Positions 14,657-24,330 of a stretch of 64,000 nucleotides of DNA are shown in pieces. The notes beneath the pieces are model-generated. The model did no database searches, was not told the origin of the DNA, and saw only the letters and a program-made list of their open reading frames with translations. The DNA comes from Actinophytocola gossypii (GTDB lineage: Bacteria > Actinomycetota > Actinomycetes > Mycobacteriales > Pseudonocardiaceae). The position numbers and the translations under genes are program-made. The first letter of the stretch is position 1, and each line of letters opens with the position of its first letter. The stretch covers positions 310,001 through 374,000 of the forward strand of contig NZ_JAFFZE010000015.1 of NCBI RefSeq assembly GCF_025165815.1, given 5' to 3'.

Positions 14657-15061
14657 ATGACCTCCCTGCTGAGACACATCACGGTCGACACCGCGCCCCC
14701 ACACGAGCCGTACGACCTGTGCGAGTTCTGGGGCAAGGTGCTGGGTTTCCCGGTACACCCGGACGACGCTCCCGGAGACGACGAGGTGCTGCTCGACGTG
14801 CCGGAGGGCCGCCCCGCGCTGCTGTTCGTCCGCGTTCCGGAGGCGAAGACGTCGAAGAACCGCGTCCACTTCGACCTGGAACCGTCCCTGCCCCGCGACG
14901 AGGAGGTCACCCGCCTCCTCGACCTGGGCGCCACGATGGTCGACGACCGCCGGGCGGGCGGCCGCGGCTGGGCCGTCCTCGCCGACCCGGCCGGCAACGA
15001 GTTCTGCGTCGAGGTCAGCACGGCAGAGCGGGCCGTGCTCATCGCCGAGCAGTCGGTCTGA
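14657..15061 (+). CDS. VOC family (glyoxalase-like) protein
   Basis: 134 residues. One vicinal-oxygen-chelate fold is visible, with the pattern RHITVDT, FWGKVLGFPV, VHFDLE and ADPAGNEFCVE. Family members bind a metal and act as glyoxalases, dioxygenases or antibiotic-binding resistance proteins; the role here cannot be resolved. It is divergent from the dioxygenase gene (71-bp spacer) and convergent with the BCCT transporter. Confidence 0.85.
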   Translation: MTSLLRHITVDTAPPHEPYDLCEFWGKVLGFPVHPDDAPGDDEVLLDVPEGRPALLFVRVPEAKTSKNRVHFDLEPSLPRDEEVTRLLDLGATMVDDRRAGGRGWAVLADPAGNEFCVEVSTAERAVLIAEQSV

Positions 15062-15081
15062 CTCGGCTCCATGACCAGCGG

Positions 15082-16809
15082 CTACTCGCGAGACGTCGTC
15101 GGGTCCGAGATGTCGCGATCGTCGGATTTCAGCTGTCCTTGCTCGCGTAGGCGTTCGGTCAGTTCCTCGTGCTGATGCTTGAGCCGGATCGCGTGCATCA
15201 GCTGGCGTTCGGCCTTGAACTCCCTGAGGCTCGCCCAGCACATGAGCAGCATGACGATGCTGAACGGGAACGCGATGACGATCGCGGTGTAGCGCAACGC
15301 GGTCAGGCTGGACTCTCCGCCCGCGGTCAACAACGCCACCGCGACCACGCCCTCGGCCGTTCCCCAGAAGATCCTGCTCCAGACCGGTGGGTTCGGGTCG
15401 CCGCCGGATGCCAGCATGTCCACGACCAGCGAACCGGAGTCCGACGAGGTCACGAAGAACAGCACGATCGCGATGATCGCGAAGCCGGCGAGGATTGTGC
15501 CGCCGGGCAGCGTTTCCAGCAGCTGGAACAGGGAGCTGTCGTTGTCCACCGAGATGTTGACGCCGTTCGCGTCGAGGAGCGCGCCGCCGTTCGGGCCTCT
15601 GGCGACGAGACTGCCCTCGTCGGACAGTTCGTGGTTCGTCGCGGTGCCGCCGAGCACGGTGAACCACAACAGGGTCAACATGGTCGGCACGATCAGTACC
15701 GCGGCGACGAACTGGCGGATCGTGCGGCCCTTCGAGATGCGTGCGATGAACACGCCGACGAAGGAGGCCCAGGAGATCCACCACGCCCAGTAGAACGCCG
15801 TCCACCAACTCTGCCACGTGGTACCGGCGTCGCCGTGCATGGCTGTGGTGTCGAAGCTGTGCCGCAGCAGTTCCTGCAGGTACTGCCCGATGGACTGGAT
15901 AAAGTGCCGGAAGAGGAACAGCGTCGGTCCGGCGAACAACACGAACAGCAACACGGCACCGGCAAGGCCTATGTTGACGTTCGAGAGCAGCTTGATGCCC
16001 TTCTTCAGACCCGTGAACACCGACGCGACAGCCAGCAGCGTGATCGCGCCGATGAGCACCACGTACAGCAGATTCCCCGGGTTCTCCCCGACGACGTCGA
16101 GAACGCTGAGCCCCGCACCGATCTGGATGACGCCGAGGCCGAGCGAGGTCGCGACGCCGAAGAGCGTGCCGACCACGGCCACGATGTCCACCAGGTCGCC
16201 CGCCCAGCCGTTGATCCGGTTGCCCAGCAACGGTTTTAGCGTCCACCGAATCGAGACCGGGTGGCCCTTGCGGTGCACGGCGTAGGCGATGGCCAAGCCG
16301 ACCACGACATAGGTCGCCCACGGGTGCAGGCCCCAGTGCAGGAACGTCTGCACCAGGGCCGCCTGAGCGCCCTGCTCGTCCATAATCTCGACGCCCGACG
16401 CCCGGTTCGGAATGCCGGCCAGGTGGTTGAGCGGCTCGGCGACGCCCCAGAACACCAGGCCGATTCCCATCCCGGCGGCGAAGAGCATGGTGAACCACGA
16501 CACGAGGCTGAACTCGGGTTCGTCGTCGTCCTTGCCGAGCTTGATGTCACCGTAACGGCCGAGTCCGACCCAGAGGGAGAACGCGACGAACCCCGTGACG
16601 ACCACCGTGTAGTACGGGCCGAACCATCTGACGATCCATCCCTGGATCTCCATCATGGCGCGGTACATGTCCTCGGGCCAGATCATGGCCACGCCGACGA
16701 AGGCGACGATGAAACCGGCCGCTGGCCAGAACACCCGTGGCGCCACATCGGAGTTCAGCGTGCCGAGGAACCCTTTGCGCGCCCCGGGTTCGTCGGACTT
16801 TCTGGTCAT
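15082..16809 (-). CDS. BCCT family betaine/carnitine/choline transporter
   Basis: 575 residues, about twelve membrane segments. Typical BCCT motifs are present, including FWGVAEPLNH, the HPWATYVVVG region and the Trp-rich WTAFYWAWWISWASFVG helix that lines the substrate site. The charged C-terminal tail (RLREQGQLKSDDRD) is of the kind involved in osmosensing. It should import a quaternary-ammonium osmolyte with Na+ or H+. I start it at ATG 16809, after a GGGGGG-containing ribosome site; an upstream TTG at 16836 is less likely. Confidence 0.93.
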   Translation of the reverse strand: MTRKSDEPGARKGFLGTLNSDVAPRVFWPAAGFIVAFVGVAMIWPEDMYRAMMEIQGWIVRWFGPYYTVVVTGFVAFSLWVGLGRYGDIKLGKDDDEPEFSLVSWFTMLFAAGMGIGLVFWGVAEPLNHLAGIPNRASGVEIMDEQGAQAALVQTFLHWGLHPWATYVVVGLAIAYAVHRKGHPVSIRWTLKPLLGNRINGWAGDLVDIVAVVGTLFGVATSLGLGVIQIGAGLSVLDVVGENPGNLLYVVLIGAITLLAVASVFTGLKKGIKLLSNVNIGLAGAVLLFVLFAGPTLFLFRHFIQSIGQYLQELLRHSFDTTAMHGDAGTTWQSWWTAFYWAWWISWASFVGVFIARISKGRTIRQFVAAVLIVPTMLTLLWFTVLGGTATNHELSDEGSLVARGPNGGALLDANGVNISVDNDSSLFQLLETLPGGTILAGFAIIAIVLFFVTSSDSGSLVVDMLASGGDPNPPVWSRIFWGTAEGVVAVALLTAGGESSLTALRYTAIVIAFPFSIVMLLMCWASLREFKAERQLMHAIRLKHQHEELTERLREQGQLKSDDRDISDPTTSRE

Positions 16810-16901
16810 GCGACGGCACCCCCCAGCCGATGACAATAGTGGTCATGGTGATCCCGGGGTTATCGATGATCGTTCTCGTGCCGGGACCGGTACCGACTTG
16901 G

Positions 16902-16907
16902 TAGCAT
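16902..16907 (+). promoter_or_regulatory. Probable -10 hexamer for a leaderless NACHT transcript
   Basis: TAGCAT matches the TAnnnT -10 pattern and sits eight bases before the GTG at 16916, so transcription would start at or next to the start codon. No ribosome-binding site precedes that GTG. A clear -35 box is not seen. Confidence 0.4.
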
Positions 16908-16915
16908 AGAGTGAC

Positions 16916-19900
16916 GTGAACTCCGCCGGGGGCATGGGGAGGCGTCGCAGTTCGATGGCAAGGAACAGGATTCTCGCGCTCGCGGTGGTACTCCTCCTGC
17001 TGCTGGTTGGTGCGGTGGTGCTGGTCGTCACCGGCCAGTGGGCCGCCGCACTGGGTGCCGCCGGGCTCGGTGCGCTGGCCATCGGCCGGGAGGTGTGGGC
17101 GCTCTGGCAGTCACGCATCGTGGGGTGGATCGACGTCGGGATGAGGCGGCTGCTCTCCCCGTTCGATCGGCGGTACCGCGAGTTCATGCTCGCCACGGCG
17201 CGTTTCGTCGACCTCAAGGGCCTGGCCACCGTCGGTGCCTACCACCCGGAGCTGGACGAGGTCTTCATCGAGCTGAGCCTGGCGCACCGCGCACCGAGCC
17301 AGGTGCCGGTGGGCGTGCTCGGGCAGCTGCCGGCGGAGGTGACCGAGCGGCACTCGGTCTGGGACAGTCTCGACACCCCGGAACCGCGGATCCTGGCCGT
17401 TCTCGGCGTGCCGGGCAGCGGCAAGACAACGTTGCTGCGCCACATCGTGCGGCGGCTGTGCCACGGCAGGCGTCCCGGAGCGCGACGAACCGTGCCGATC
17501 CTTCTGTTCCTGCGGGACCACGTCGGCAGGATCGTGTCGTCGCCGGAGGTCACGCTGCTCGACCTGGTGCGGAGCAGACTGGGCAGGCTCGTGGCCGACG
17601 AGCCGCCCGGGTGGTTCGAACAACGGCTGCGCAACGGCGACTGCGTGATCATGTTCGACGGCCTGGACGAGGTCGGGCGGCCGGCGGACCGTGCCATCGT
17701 CCACGACTGGGTCGAACAGCAGATCCAGCAGTATCCGGACAACGACTACGTGATCACCGCCCGGCCACTCGGGTACACGCACATCGAGGGCGCGCGGGTG
17801 TTGCAGGTCCGCGCGTTCACCGACGACCAGGTCGTCCGGTTCGTGCGGAGCTGGAGCCTCGTGACGGAGCGGCACGCCGCTCCCCGAGGTACCCATGAGG
17901 ACATCGTTCGCCAGCAGGCCGACCGGCACGCCGACGACCTGCTCGAACGGCTGGGCGCCGTGCCGGCGCTCTACGACCTGACGGTCAACCCGTTGCTGCT
18001 CACCATGATCATCACCGTGCATCGGGAACGGGGCGCCTTGCCCGGCGACCGGACCGACCTCTACAACGAGATCTGCCAGGTCATGCTCTGGCGGCAGCAG
18101 GAGGACAGACGGATCGACGTCGGCCTGAGTGGTCGCAAGAAGGAGGTGCTGCTGCGCCGGCTCGCGTTCGGGATGATGCGACAGCGGGTCAGCGACCTTC
18201 CGCGCGACGACGTGCTGGCCGAGTTCGAGGAGGTCCGCGACCGCATGTCGATCGAGTTGACCCCGTCGGAGATCCTCGCCGACCTCCGTCCCCACGGGAT
18301 CCTCGTCCAGCGCGAGAACGACCAGTACTCCTTCGCTCACCAGACCTTCCAGGAGTTTCTCGCCGCCGCGCACATCCGGGACAAGGGACTGTCCACAGTG
18401 CTGGTCGACGCCGTGGACGACGTGTGGTGGCGGGAGACGACCCTGCTGTATGTCGCCATGTCGGACGCGGATCCGATCATGTGGGCCTGCCTCGACTCCG
18501 GCGGCAACGCCGCGTTGTCGCTGGCCCTCGACTGTGCCGACCAGTGTCGTGAACTGGCTCCCGAGTTGCGGGACCGACTCACCGAGCTGTTGGCCACCCT
18601 GCGGGCGCCGGATACGGAACCGGAACAGCGCCGCGACCTGACCCGCGCGGTGGTCACCCGTCATCTCCACCAGACGATCCGGACCGCCACCGGCAGCGTG
18701 GTCTGCGCCAAACCGATCCCGCTCGCGATCTACCGGCTGTACCAACAGGACATCGGCGGTGACAGCACCGGCGCGATCGACGACGACGCCCCCGTCACCG
18801 GGGTACGGCCACGCGAGGCGGTCGCGTTTGTCCACTGGGTCAACGACATCACCCACGGGAAACCCGGCTACCGGCTGCCGACCTGTGCGGACCTGGACGA
18901 CCCGGCCGTCCAGCGCGCACTGACCACGCGGAGCCTCAGCGCGTGGACCACGGCGACGAACGGTCGGCCCGAACTGTGGGCACCCGCCGATGTCGACCAT
19001 CCGCACACAGTTGACGCAGCGACCCTGCGCCGGTACGTCCGCGACGATATCGAGCGGTCGGTCCCGACGGTCGCCCGGTTGCTGCTGCTCCGCGCCGTGG
19101 TCGCCGTGGCCAGGTTGAACCCGCGCGGCTGGAGACCTGGACCATCGACGAGGAGTACATCGAGGAGATGCACAAGGCGCTCGACCGCGAGCCGAGTCGG
19201 GACCGCCGCCGACTGCGGCACCTCCACCAGGAGCTCCAGGCGGCACACGCGCGCCACCACGACATCGTCACCGAGCTGGGGCGGATCCTGGCCGCGGTCC
19301 GGCGCCTCGTGCCGGCGGCACCGATCGACCACAAGCGGGCCGAGGGCCTCGCCACCTCGCTGCGCAACGACCTGGTCCGGAACTATGAAGGACTCGTCGA
19401 GGACATCGAGCGCCCGCTGACCCGCATGCTCGAAACGGCGGTCGACGCCACCGCGAACGCCGACGGCGTCCTGGACCGGATCATCCCGATCGACCGGCAC
19501 CAGGCCGTCCGCGCCGCGGCCGGCGGCGACGGCTACGTCCCGGCACTGGACCAGGTGCTGGGCGTCGGACTGTCCAGGGCGCTACGCCGCGTCCTGCGGC
19601 GCACACCTGGCTCGGCCTGGGCCACCGACGTGTCCGAGGAACTCGTCGCGACCGCGGGTGCGTCGGACACCAGGTGCGTGGTCCTGGCCGACGCCCTGGC
19701 CGACCGAATCCGCGAGGGCTGCGCGGGCGTGCGGGAACTCGGCGACCCGTGGGCCGGGCGGGTCGCCGAGGCGTTCCAGGAGACGGCCACGCCGCTCACC
19801 ACCTGGCACCAACCCCTCACGGCCGAGTGCGCGACCGCACTCCGGCTGACCGCGCTCTGCCTCGCCGCCGAAACCGGCGAACACGGTGCCGACCGGCTGC

Positions 19901-20028
19901 GCGCCACGTTCAACGAGATCGCGGCCGGCGTGACCTTCCTGCAGCAGCGCGCCGAGGACGGCGGACCCAGCACCGAGACGATCATCCTCGCCGCCGGAGC
20001 GCCGGTCGGCGGCGGCCACGCGAGCTGA
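16916..20028 (+). pseudogene. NACHT NTPase with FGE/SUMF1-like domain, interrupted by a frameshift near 19128
   Basis: One N-terminal membrane helix (about residues 18-50) precedes a NACHT NTPase. Visible are Walker A GVPGSGKTT (near 165), Walker B VIMFDGLDEVG (near 245), the sensor-like TARPLGYT and the NPLLLTMI winged-helix segment. Near 620-690 lies a SUMF1/EgtB-like piece (PVTGVRPREAVAFVHWVND..YRLPT). After RLNPRG the frame turns to Arg/Ser/Thr nonsense and stops at 19420. From 19129 the neighbouring frame reads LETWTIDEEYIEEMHKAL and continues to 20028. One missing base in a GGCCTGG-like stretch (now GGCTGG) explains this; repaired, the protein is about 1,037 residues. NACHT proteins are often anti-phage or signalling switches. 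Confidence 0.8.
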
Positions 20029-20305
20029 GCCAGCTGGCGAAGTCGGCCAGGTCGGCCCGGAACGAGACGCCCGCGCGGCGTGGCCGGGTCGCCGCCCAGG
20101 TGTCGAACAGCGTCCCGAAGTCCTCGCCCAGGTCGTCGGCGAGGTCGGGGCGCAGGCGCTCGGCGACCGCGCGGCGCTTGGCGTGCAGCGCGGCGGCCTC
20201 GACGCGGATCCGGTCCGGATCGAAGCCCGGGGGTACCGGACCGCCCGCGAGCAGCGCCCGGACCAGTTCGGCCTGGCGGGCGGCCAACTCGTCGCGCGCG
20301 GTCAT
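19982..20305 (-). CDS. Small partner protein of the MNIO enzyme (SCO6045-like)
   Basis: 107 residues, coupled by ATGA to the MNIO gene. It has the helical pattern [53 protein letters not shown], which I recognise from short proteins encoded after DUF692 enzymes in actinomycetes. By analogy with the methanobactin MbnB/MbnC pair, it may present the substrate peptide or stabilise the enzyme; that is inference. Its 3' end overlaps the convergent NACHT gene by 47 bases. It contains no cysteine, so it is unlikely to be the substrate. Confidence 0.72.
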   Translation of the reverse strand: MTARDELAARQAELVRALLAGGPVPPGFDPDRIRVEAAALHAKRRAVAERLRPDLADDLGEDFGTLFDTWAATRPRRAGVSFRADLADFASWLSSRGRRRPALRRRG

Positions 20306-21072
20306 GCCTCGACGACCGCGCGGATCGCGGCCAGTTCGGCGTCCGGCGGATGGTCGTCGTCGCGTTCCAGCAGGACGCCGGGTGGGGGGACGCGGGCGCA
20401 CAGCTCGGCCAGGAGGTCCAGCACCTCCGGGTGCACCGCGTGCGCGTGGGTGTCGTGGTAGAGGCCGTCGTGGTTGACTCCGCCGGCTACGTGCACGTAG
20501 GCCAGGCGTTCCAGCGGGATCTCGTCCAGGAAGCGGGCGGGGTCGGTGCCGATGTTGACCGCGTTGGCGTGCAGGTTGGCCACGTCGACCAGCAGGTGGC
20601 AGTCCGTGCGCTCGACGAGTTCGGCGAGGAACCGGCCCTCGGTCAGCTCGCCGTCCGGCCAGTCCAGCAGGGCGGCGATGTTCTCCAGGGCCAGCGGTAC
20701 CGGCAGCTCCCGTTGGGCCGCGCGGACGTTGGACACCAGTACGTCCAGGGCCGCCCTCGTGCGCGGCACCGGCAGCAGGTGACCGGAGTCCAACCCACCC
20801 GCGCCGGTGAACGCCACGTGCTCGCTGACCAGCGGCGCGTCGACCGCCTCCGCCACGGCGGCGAGGTGGGCGACGCGGGTGTGGTCCAGTGCCTCCGCTC
20901 CGCCGAGCGACAGCGACACCGCGTGCGCCACCACCGGCACGCCCCGCCCGCGCAGCACCCGCAGCGACTCCGGCAGCGCGCCCGGCCGTACGTTCTCCGC
21001 CAGCACCTCGACGAGGCCGCCGGCGTACAGCCACAGGAACGCGGGGCCGGAGAGCCCCCACGGGTTGCTCAT
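20302..21072 (-). CDS. MNIO family (DUF692) multinuclear iron oxidase
   Basis: 256 residues, TIM-barrel type. Family hallmarks are [51 protein letters not shown] and HDTHAHAV, which carry the iron ligands. Known relatives such as MbnB modify Cys or other residues in ribosomal peptides. The usual N-terminal GxGLGxR strand is absent: the protein begins [19 protein letters not shown] after a good AGAAGGGAG site. It is therefore either divergent or N-terminally worn. It is coupled to the small partner; no substrate peptide or TIGR04222-type membrane protein is visible beside it. Confidence 0.88.
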   Translation of the reverse strand: MSNPWGLSGPAFLWLYAGGLVEVLAENVRPGALPESLRVLRGRGVPVVAHAVSLSLGGAEALDHTRVAHLAAVAEAVDAPLVSEHVAFTGAGGLDSGHLLPVPRTRAALDVLVSNVRAAQRELPVPLALENIAALLDWPDGELTEGRFLAELVERTDCHLLVDVANLHANAVNIGTDPARFLDEIPLERLAYVHVAGGVNHDGLYHDTHAHAVHPEVLDLLAELCARVPPPGVLLERDDDHPPDAELAAIRAVVEA

Positions 21073-21170
21073 GGCACTCCCTTCTCGGGGTGTCCATCGT
21101 CACCGATCGGGAGGCCGAAGTCGGGCGGAATGATCCGGTTGAGCGCGCCGTACACGGGTACGTGCTCGAC

Positions 21171-22253
21171 ATGCGTCGGTTCCGTGACCTGCTGAATCTG
21201 ACCGGTCGCGAACGCGAGGGACTCGTGCAGGCGGCCAAGATGGCGGTGGCGGCGGTCGGCGCGTGGCTGGTCGCCCGGGAGTTCTACGAGCCGCAGTCGT
21301 TCATCGCGCCCTACGCGGCCGTGTTCATGATCGGCGGCACGGTGTTCCGGTCGCTCAAGGACGCGGCGCTGCAGGTGTTCACCGTGACGCTCGGCGTCGT
21401 GCTGGCGTTCGGGGTGGTCATGCTGGTTCCGTACGGCCCGGCCGCGCTCGGCGTGGCGGTGTTCGTCGGCATGGTGATCGGCGCCTGGCACCGCCTCGGG
21501 TCGAGCGGCATCTGGGTCGGCGTCGTCGCCCTGCTGATGATCGCCTACGGCACCGCGGACGACCCCAGCTACCTGGTGTCCCGGGTCGGCGAGAGCGTGC
21601 TCGGCGCGGTGATCGGCGTCGTGGTCAACGTGCTGGTGTTTCCGCCGATGCGGCTGCGTGAAGGCGACCAGGCGGTGGAGACCGCGGCCGGTGAGATCGT
21701 CGACCTGCTCCGGCGGATCGCGAGCGGGCTGCGCGAGGAGGGCTGGGACCTGGACGGGGCCCGGGAGTGGCACCGGGAGTCCGTCGCACTCGACCGGGCC
21801 GTGCGCGAGGCCGACGACGCGATCGGCCGGGGGCGGGAGAGCACCTGGTACAACCCCCGCGTGCTCCTGCGCGGCCGCCGGCCGGAGCCGGGCAACGCTG
21901 TGCTCAACACGCTCTACGACATCGCCGAGCAGGCCCGGCACCTCACGAAGGTCCTGGTGGCCTCCGCCGACCCGGACGACACCGCGCCGCTCACCGGCCC
22001 GGCGTTCGATCGCCCCTTCGCCGACGTGCTCGACGAACTGGCGACCGAGATCGACCGGATTCGGGAGAACCCGTCGGACTGCGACGTGGACCACGACGCG
22101 CTGCGCGAGACCCTGCGCCGGGTCCGGGAGCTGCGGTCCGCGCTCGCCCGTCAGGCACCGTGGCCGGACCACCTGCCGCCCGAGGACTGGAGCGCGCACG
22201 CCGCGCTGGTCCTGGCCGCCGAACGGATCGTGTTGGCCCTCCTGAACACGTGA
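21171..22253 (+). CDS. FUSC / aromatic-acid-exporter-like membrane protein
   Basis: 360 residues. The N-terminal half has about five to six membrane helices, with QAAKMAVAAVGAWLVAREF followed by SFIAPYAAVFM, as in FUSC/ArAE proteins. The C-terminal half is soluble, charged and helical. Family members export aromatic acids or relieve membrane stress; the substrate is unknown. The start is uncertain: ATG 21171 is used, with GTG 21162 as an alternative, and neither has a strong ribosome site. It is divergent from the MNIO gene. Confidence 0.75.
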   Translation: MRRFRDLLNLTGREREGLVQAAKMAVAAVGAWLVAREFYEPQSFIAPYAAVFMIGGTVFRSLKDAALQVFTVTLGVVLAFGVVMLVPYGPAALGVAVFVGMVIGAWHRLGSSGIWVGVVALLMIAYGTADDPSYLVSRVGESVLGAVIGVVVNVLVFPPMRLREGDQAVETAAGEIVDLLRRIASGLREEGWDLDGAREWHRESVALDRAVREADDAIGRGRESTWYNPRVLLRGRRPEPGNAVLNTLYDIAEQARHLTKVLVASADPDDTAPLTGPAFDRPFADVLDELATEIDRIRENPSDCDVDHDALRETLRRVRELRSALARQAPWPDHLPPEDWSAHAALVLAAERIVLALLNT

Positions 22254-22401
22254 TCACTGAACCGCTTCACTGAATTTTTCAGTTCTGCCACCGAGAAACT
22301 GACTATGGTTTTTCGGGGATTCCTCCGCGTATGGTGACGGGCATCACTCGTCGGCGCAGTTCGGTGACTGATCCGGTTCAGTTCTCGTGCGCGGAGGCAT
22401 G
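22254..22401. promoter_or_regulatory. Operator-rich region before the sugar-uptake operon
   Basis: Three inverted repeats built on ACTGA/TCAGT are present: ACTGAACCGCTTCACT at 22256-22271, ACTGAATTTTTCAGT at 22269-22283 and ACTGATCCGGTTCAGT at 22367-22382. The last has a CCGG centre and 7 of 8 pairs, the classic LacI-family operator layout. The LacI regulator at 29921-30940 ends the operon and is the obvious candidate. TATGGT at 22304-22309 and 22330-22335 are possible -10 boxes. GGAGG at 22393-22397 is the ribosome site for the hydrolase. Confidence 0.6.
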
Positions 22402-24306
22402 ATGCTCCTGAACGACGGCCGGCCCTGGCTGGGTGCCAACTTCTGGTCGCGGGCCGGCGGCCCGCTGATGTGGCGCCGCTACGACCCCGACCTGATCCGC
22501 CGAGAACTCGCCGTGCTGCGCGAGCACGGAATGAACCTCACCCGCTCGTTCTTCTACTGGCCCGACTTCATGCCCGAACCGGACCGGATCGACGAGGACC
22601 TGCTCGCCCGCTACGCCGACTTCCTCGACCGGCACACCGAGGCCGGCATGCGCACCGTGCCGACCTTCCTCGTCGGCCACATGTCCGGCGAGAACTGGGA
22701 CCCGGCGTGGCGCGGCGACCGCGACCTCTACGCCGACGTCCGGCTGGTCGCCCGTCAGGCGTGGTACGTCCGGGAGCTGACCGCGCGGTTCCGCGGCCAC
22801 GACGCCGTCGCCGGCTGGCTGATCTCCAACGAGATGCCCATCTACGGCGAACCGTCCACACGGGACACCGTGACCGCGTGGGCGGAGCTGATGGTCCAGG
22901 CCGTGCGGGCCGGCGGCGGCACCCAGCCGGTGTCCGTCGGCGACGGCGCGTGGGGCATCGAGGTCACCGGCCGGGACAACGGGTTCTCCGTCCGCGACCT
23001 CGCCGCGATCACCGACTTCGTCGGCCCGCACGTGTACCGGATGGAGAACGACGTCGTCCGCCAGCACCTCACCGCGGCCTTCGTCTGCGAGCTGGCCGGC
23101 GGCTTCGACCGGCCCGTGGTCCTGGAGGAGTTCGGCGTCACCGACAACTTCGTCTCCGCCGAGCACGCCCGGCACTACTACCGGCAGATCCTGCACAACA
23201 CCCTGCTCGCCGGCGCCACCGGCTGGATCGCCTGGAACAACACCGACTTCGACGACCTGTACGACCAGGAGCCCTACCGCCACCACCCGTTCGAGATGCG
23301 GTTCGGCGTCACCGACTCGGCCGGCCGCCCCAAGCCGCAGCTCGAGGAGGTCCGCGACTTCGCCGCCGTCCTCGACCGGGTCGACCTCCCCGGCTGCACA
23401 CGCCCACCCGCGCGGGCCGGGCTGGTCGTGCCCTCCTACCTGGAGCACGCGTACCCGTTCACCGAGGACTCCGACCGCACCTACCTGTTCGACGTGCTGC
23501 GGCAGAGCTACGTCGCCACCCGCGCCGCCGACCTGCCGGTCGCCCTGCTGCGCGAACGCGACGGCATCACCCCCGGCCTGGCGCTCTACCTGGTGCCGTC
23601 GGCCAAACAGCTCACCGCACCCGCCTGGCGGACCCTCGCCCGGCTCGCCGAGGACGGCGCCACGGTGTACGTCTCGTACAGCCCCGGCGGCAACGGCGTG
23701 CAGCGCGGGCCGTGGTACGCCGACCTCAACGGCATGTTCGGCGTCGAGCACGGGCTGCGCTACGGCCTGGTCGACCCGATCACCGACGACGAGGTCACCG
23801 TCGGCTTCGTCCGGTCGTTCGGCCCCCTCGCCGAGGGCACCGAGCTGCGCGTGCGGGCCGGCGGCGACGAGCACAACCGCGCCTACCTGCCGGTGCGCCC
23901 CACCGAGGCGGAGGTCGTGGCCGTCGACGCGCACGGCCGCCCGGTGCTGCTGCAACGGCGTACCGGCGCCGGCCGGGTCGTGCTGTGCACCCATCCGCTG
24001 GAGCACATGGCCGCGGCCCTGCCCCGGGTCAACCCGGAGCCCACCTACGCGATCTACGACGCGCTGGCCGACCTCGCCGGCGTCGACCGCCCGGTCACCG
24101 TCGCCGACCCGCTGGTGCACGCCGGCGGACTGTCCCACCGGGACGGCCGGCGGTTCGTGTGGCTGGTCAGCCAGTCGCCCGACGAGCTGACCGTGCGCCC
24201 GGCGGTGCGCGGCAAGCTCACCGACCTCGCCGGCGGCGCGCCGGTGGACGAGGTCACCCTGCAGCCCTACGGGGTCCGCGTGCTGCACCTGACCCCCGAG
24301 TCCTGA
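22402..24306 (+). CDS. GH5-like (clan GH-A) glycoside hydrolase, cytoplasmic
   Basis: 634 residues with no signal peptide. The N-terminal TIM barrel (about 1-320) carries the acid/base Glu in GWLISNEMP (E144) and the nucleophile in VVLEEFGVT (probably E243), the clan GH-A arrangement. A Rossmann-like and beta-sandwich C-terminal half follows, as in beta-galactosidase or mannosidase relatives. It probably cleaves an oligosaccharide imported by the ABC system encoded downstream. ATG 22402 is chosen for the GGAGG four bases upstream; GTG 22387 is in frame but poorly placed. Sugar specificity is not evident; beta-mannoside or beta-glucoside are both possible. Confidence 0.82.
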   Translation: MLLNDGRPWLGANFWSRAGGPLMWRRYDPDLIRRELAVLREHGMNLTRSFFYWPDFMPEPDRIDEDLLARYADFLDRHTEAGMRTVPTFLVGHMSGENWDPAWRGDRDLYADVRLVARQAWYVRELTARFRGHDAVAGWLISNEMPIYGEPSTRDTVTAWAELMVQAVRAGGGTQPVSVGDGAWGIEVTGRDNGFSVRDLAAITDFVGPHVYRMENDVVRQHLTAAFVCELAGGFDRPVVLEEFGVTDNFVSAEHARHYYRQILHNTLLAGATGWIAWNNTDFDDLYDQEPYRHHPFEMRFGVTDSAGRPKPQLEEVRDFAAVLDRVDLPGCTRPPARAGLVVPSYLEHAYPFTEDSDRTYLFDVLRQSYVATRAADLPVALLRERDGITPGLALYLVPSAKQLTAPAWRTLARLAEDGATVYVSYSPGGNGVQRGPWYADLNGMFGVEHGLRYGLVDPITDDEVTVGFVRSFGPLAEGTELRVRAGGDEHNRAYLPVRPTEAEVVAVDAHGRPVLLQRRTGAGRVVLCTHPLEHMAAALPRVNPEPTYAIYDALADLAGVDRPVTVADPLVHAGGLSHRDGRRFVWLVSQSPDELTVRPAVRGKLTDLAGGAPVDEVTLQPYGVRVLHLTPES

Positions 24307-24330
24307 GTCCTTTCCCCGAAGGAGAACACC

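Noticed and set aside
16916-20028. Programmed ribosomal frameshifting in the NACHT gene
   Set aside because: No slippery heptamer or following pseudoknot is evident at 19120-19135; a one-base loss explains the change more simply.
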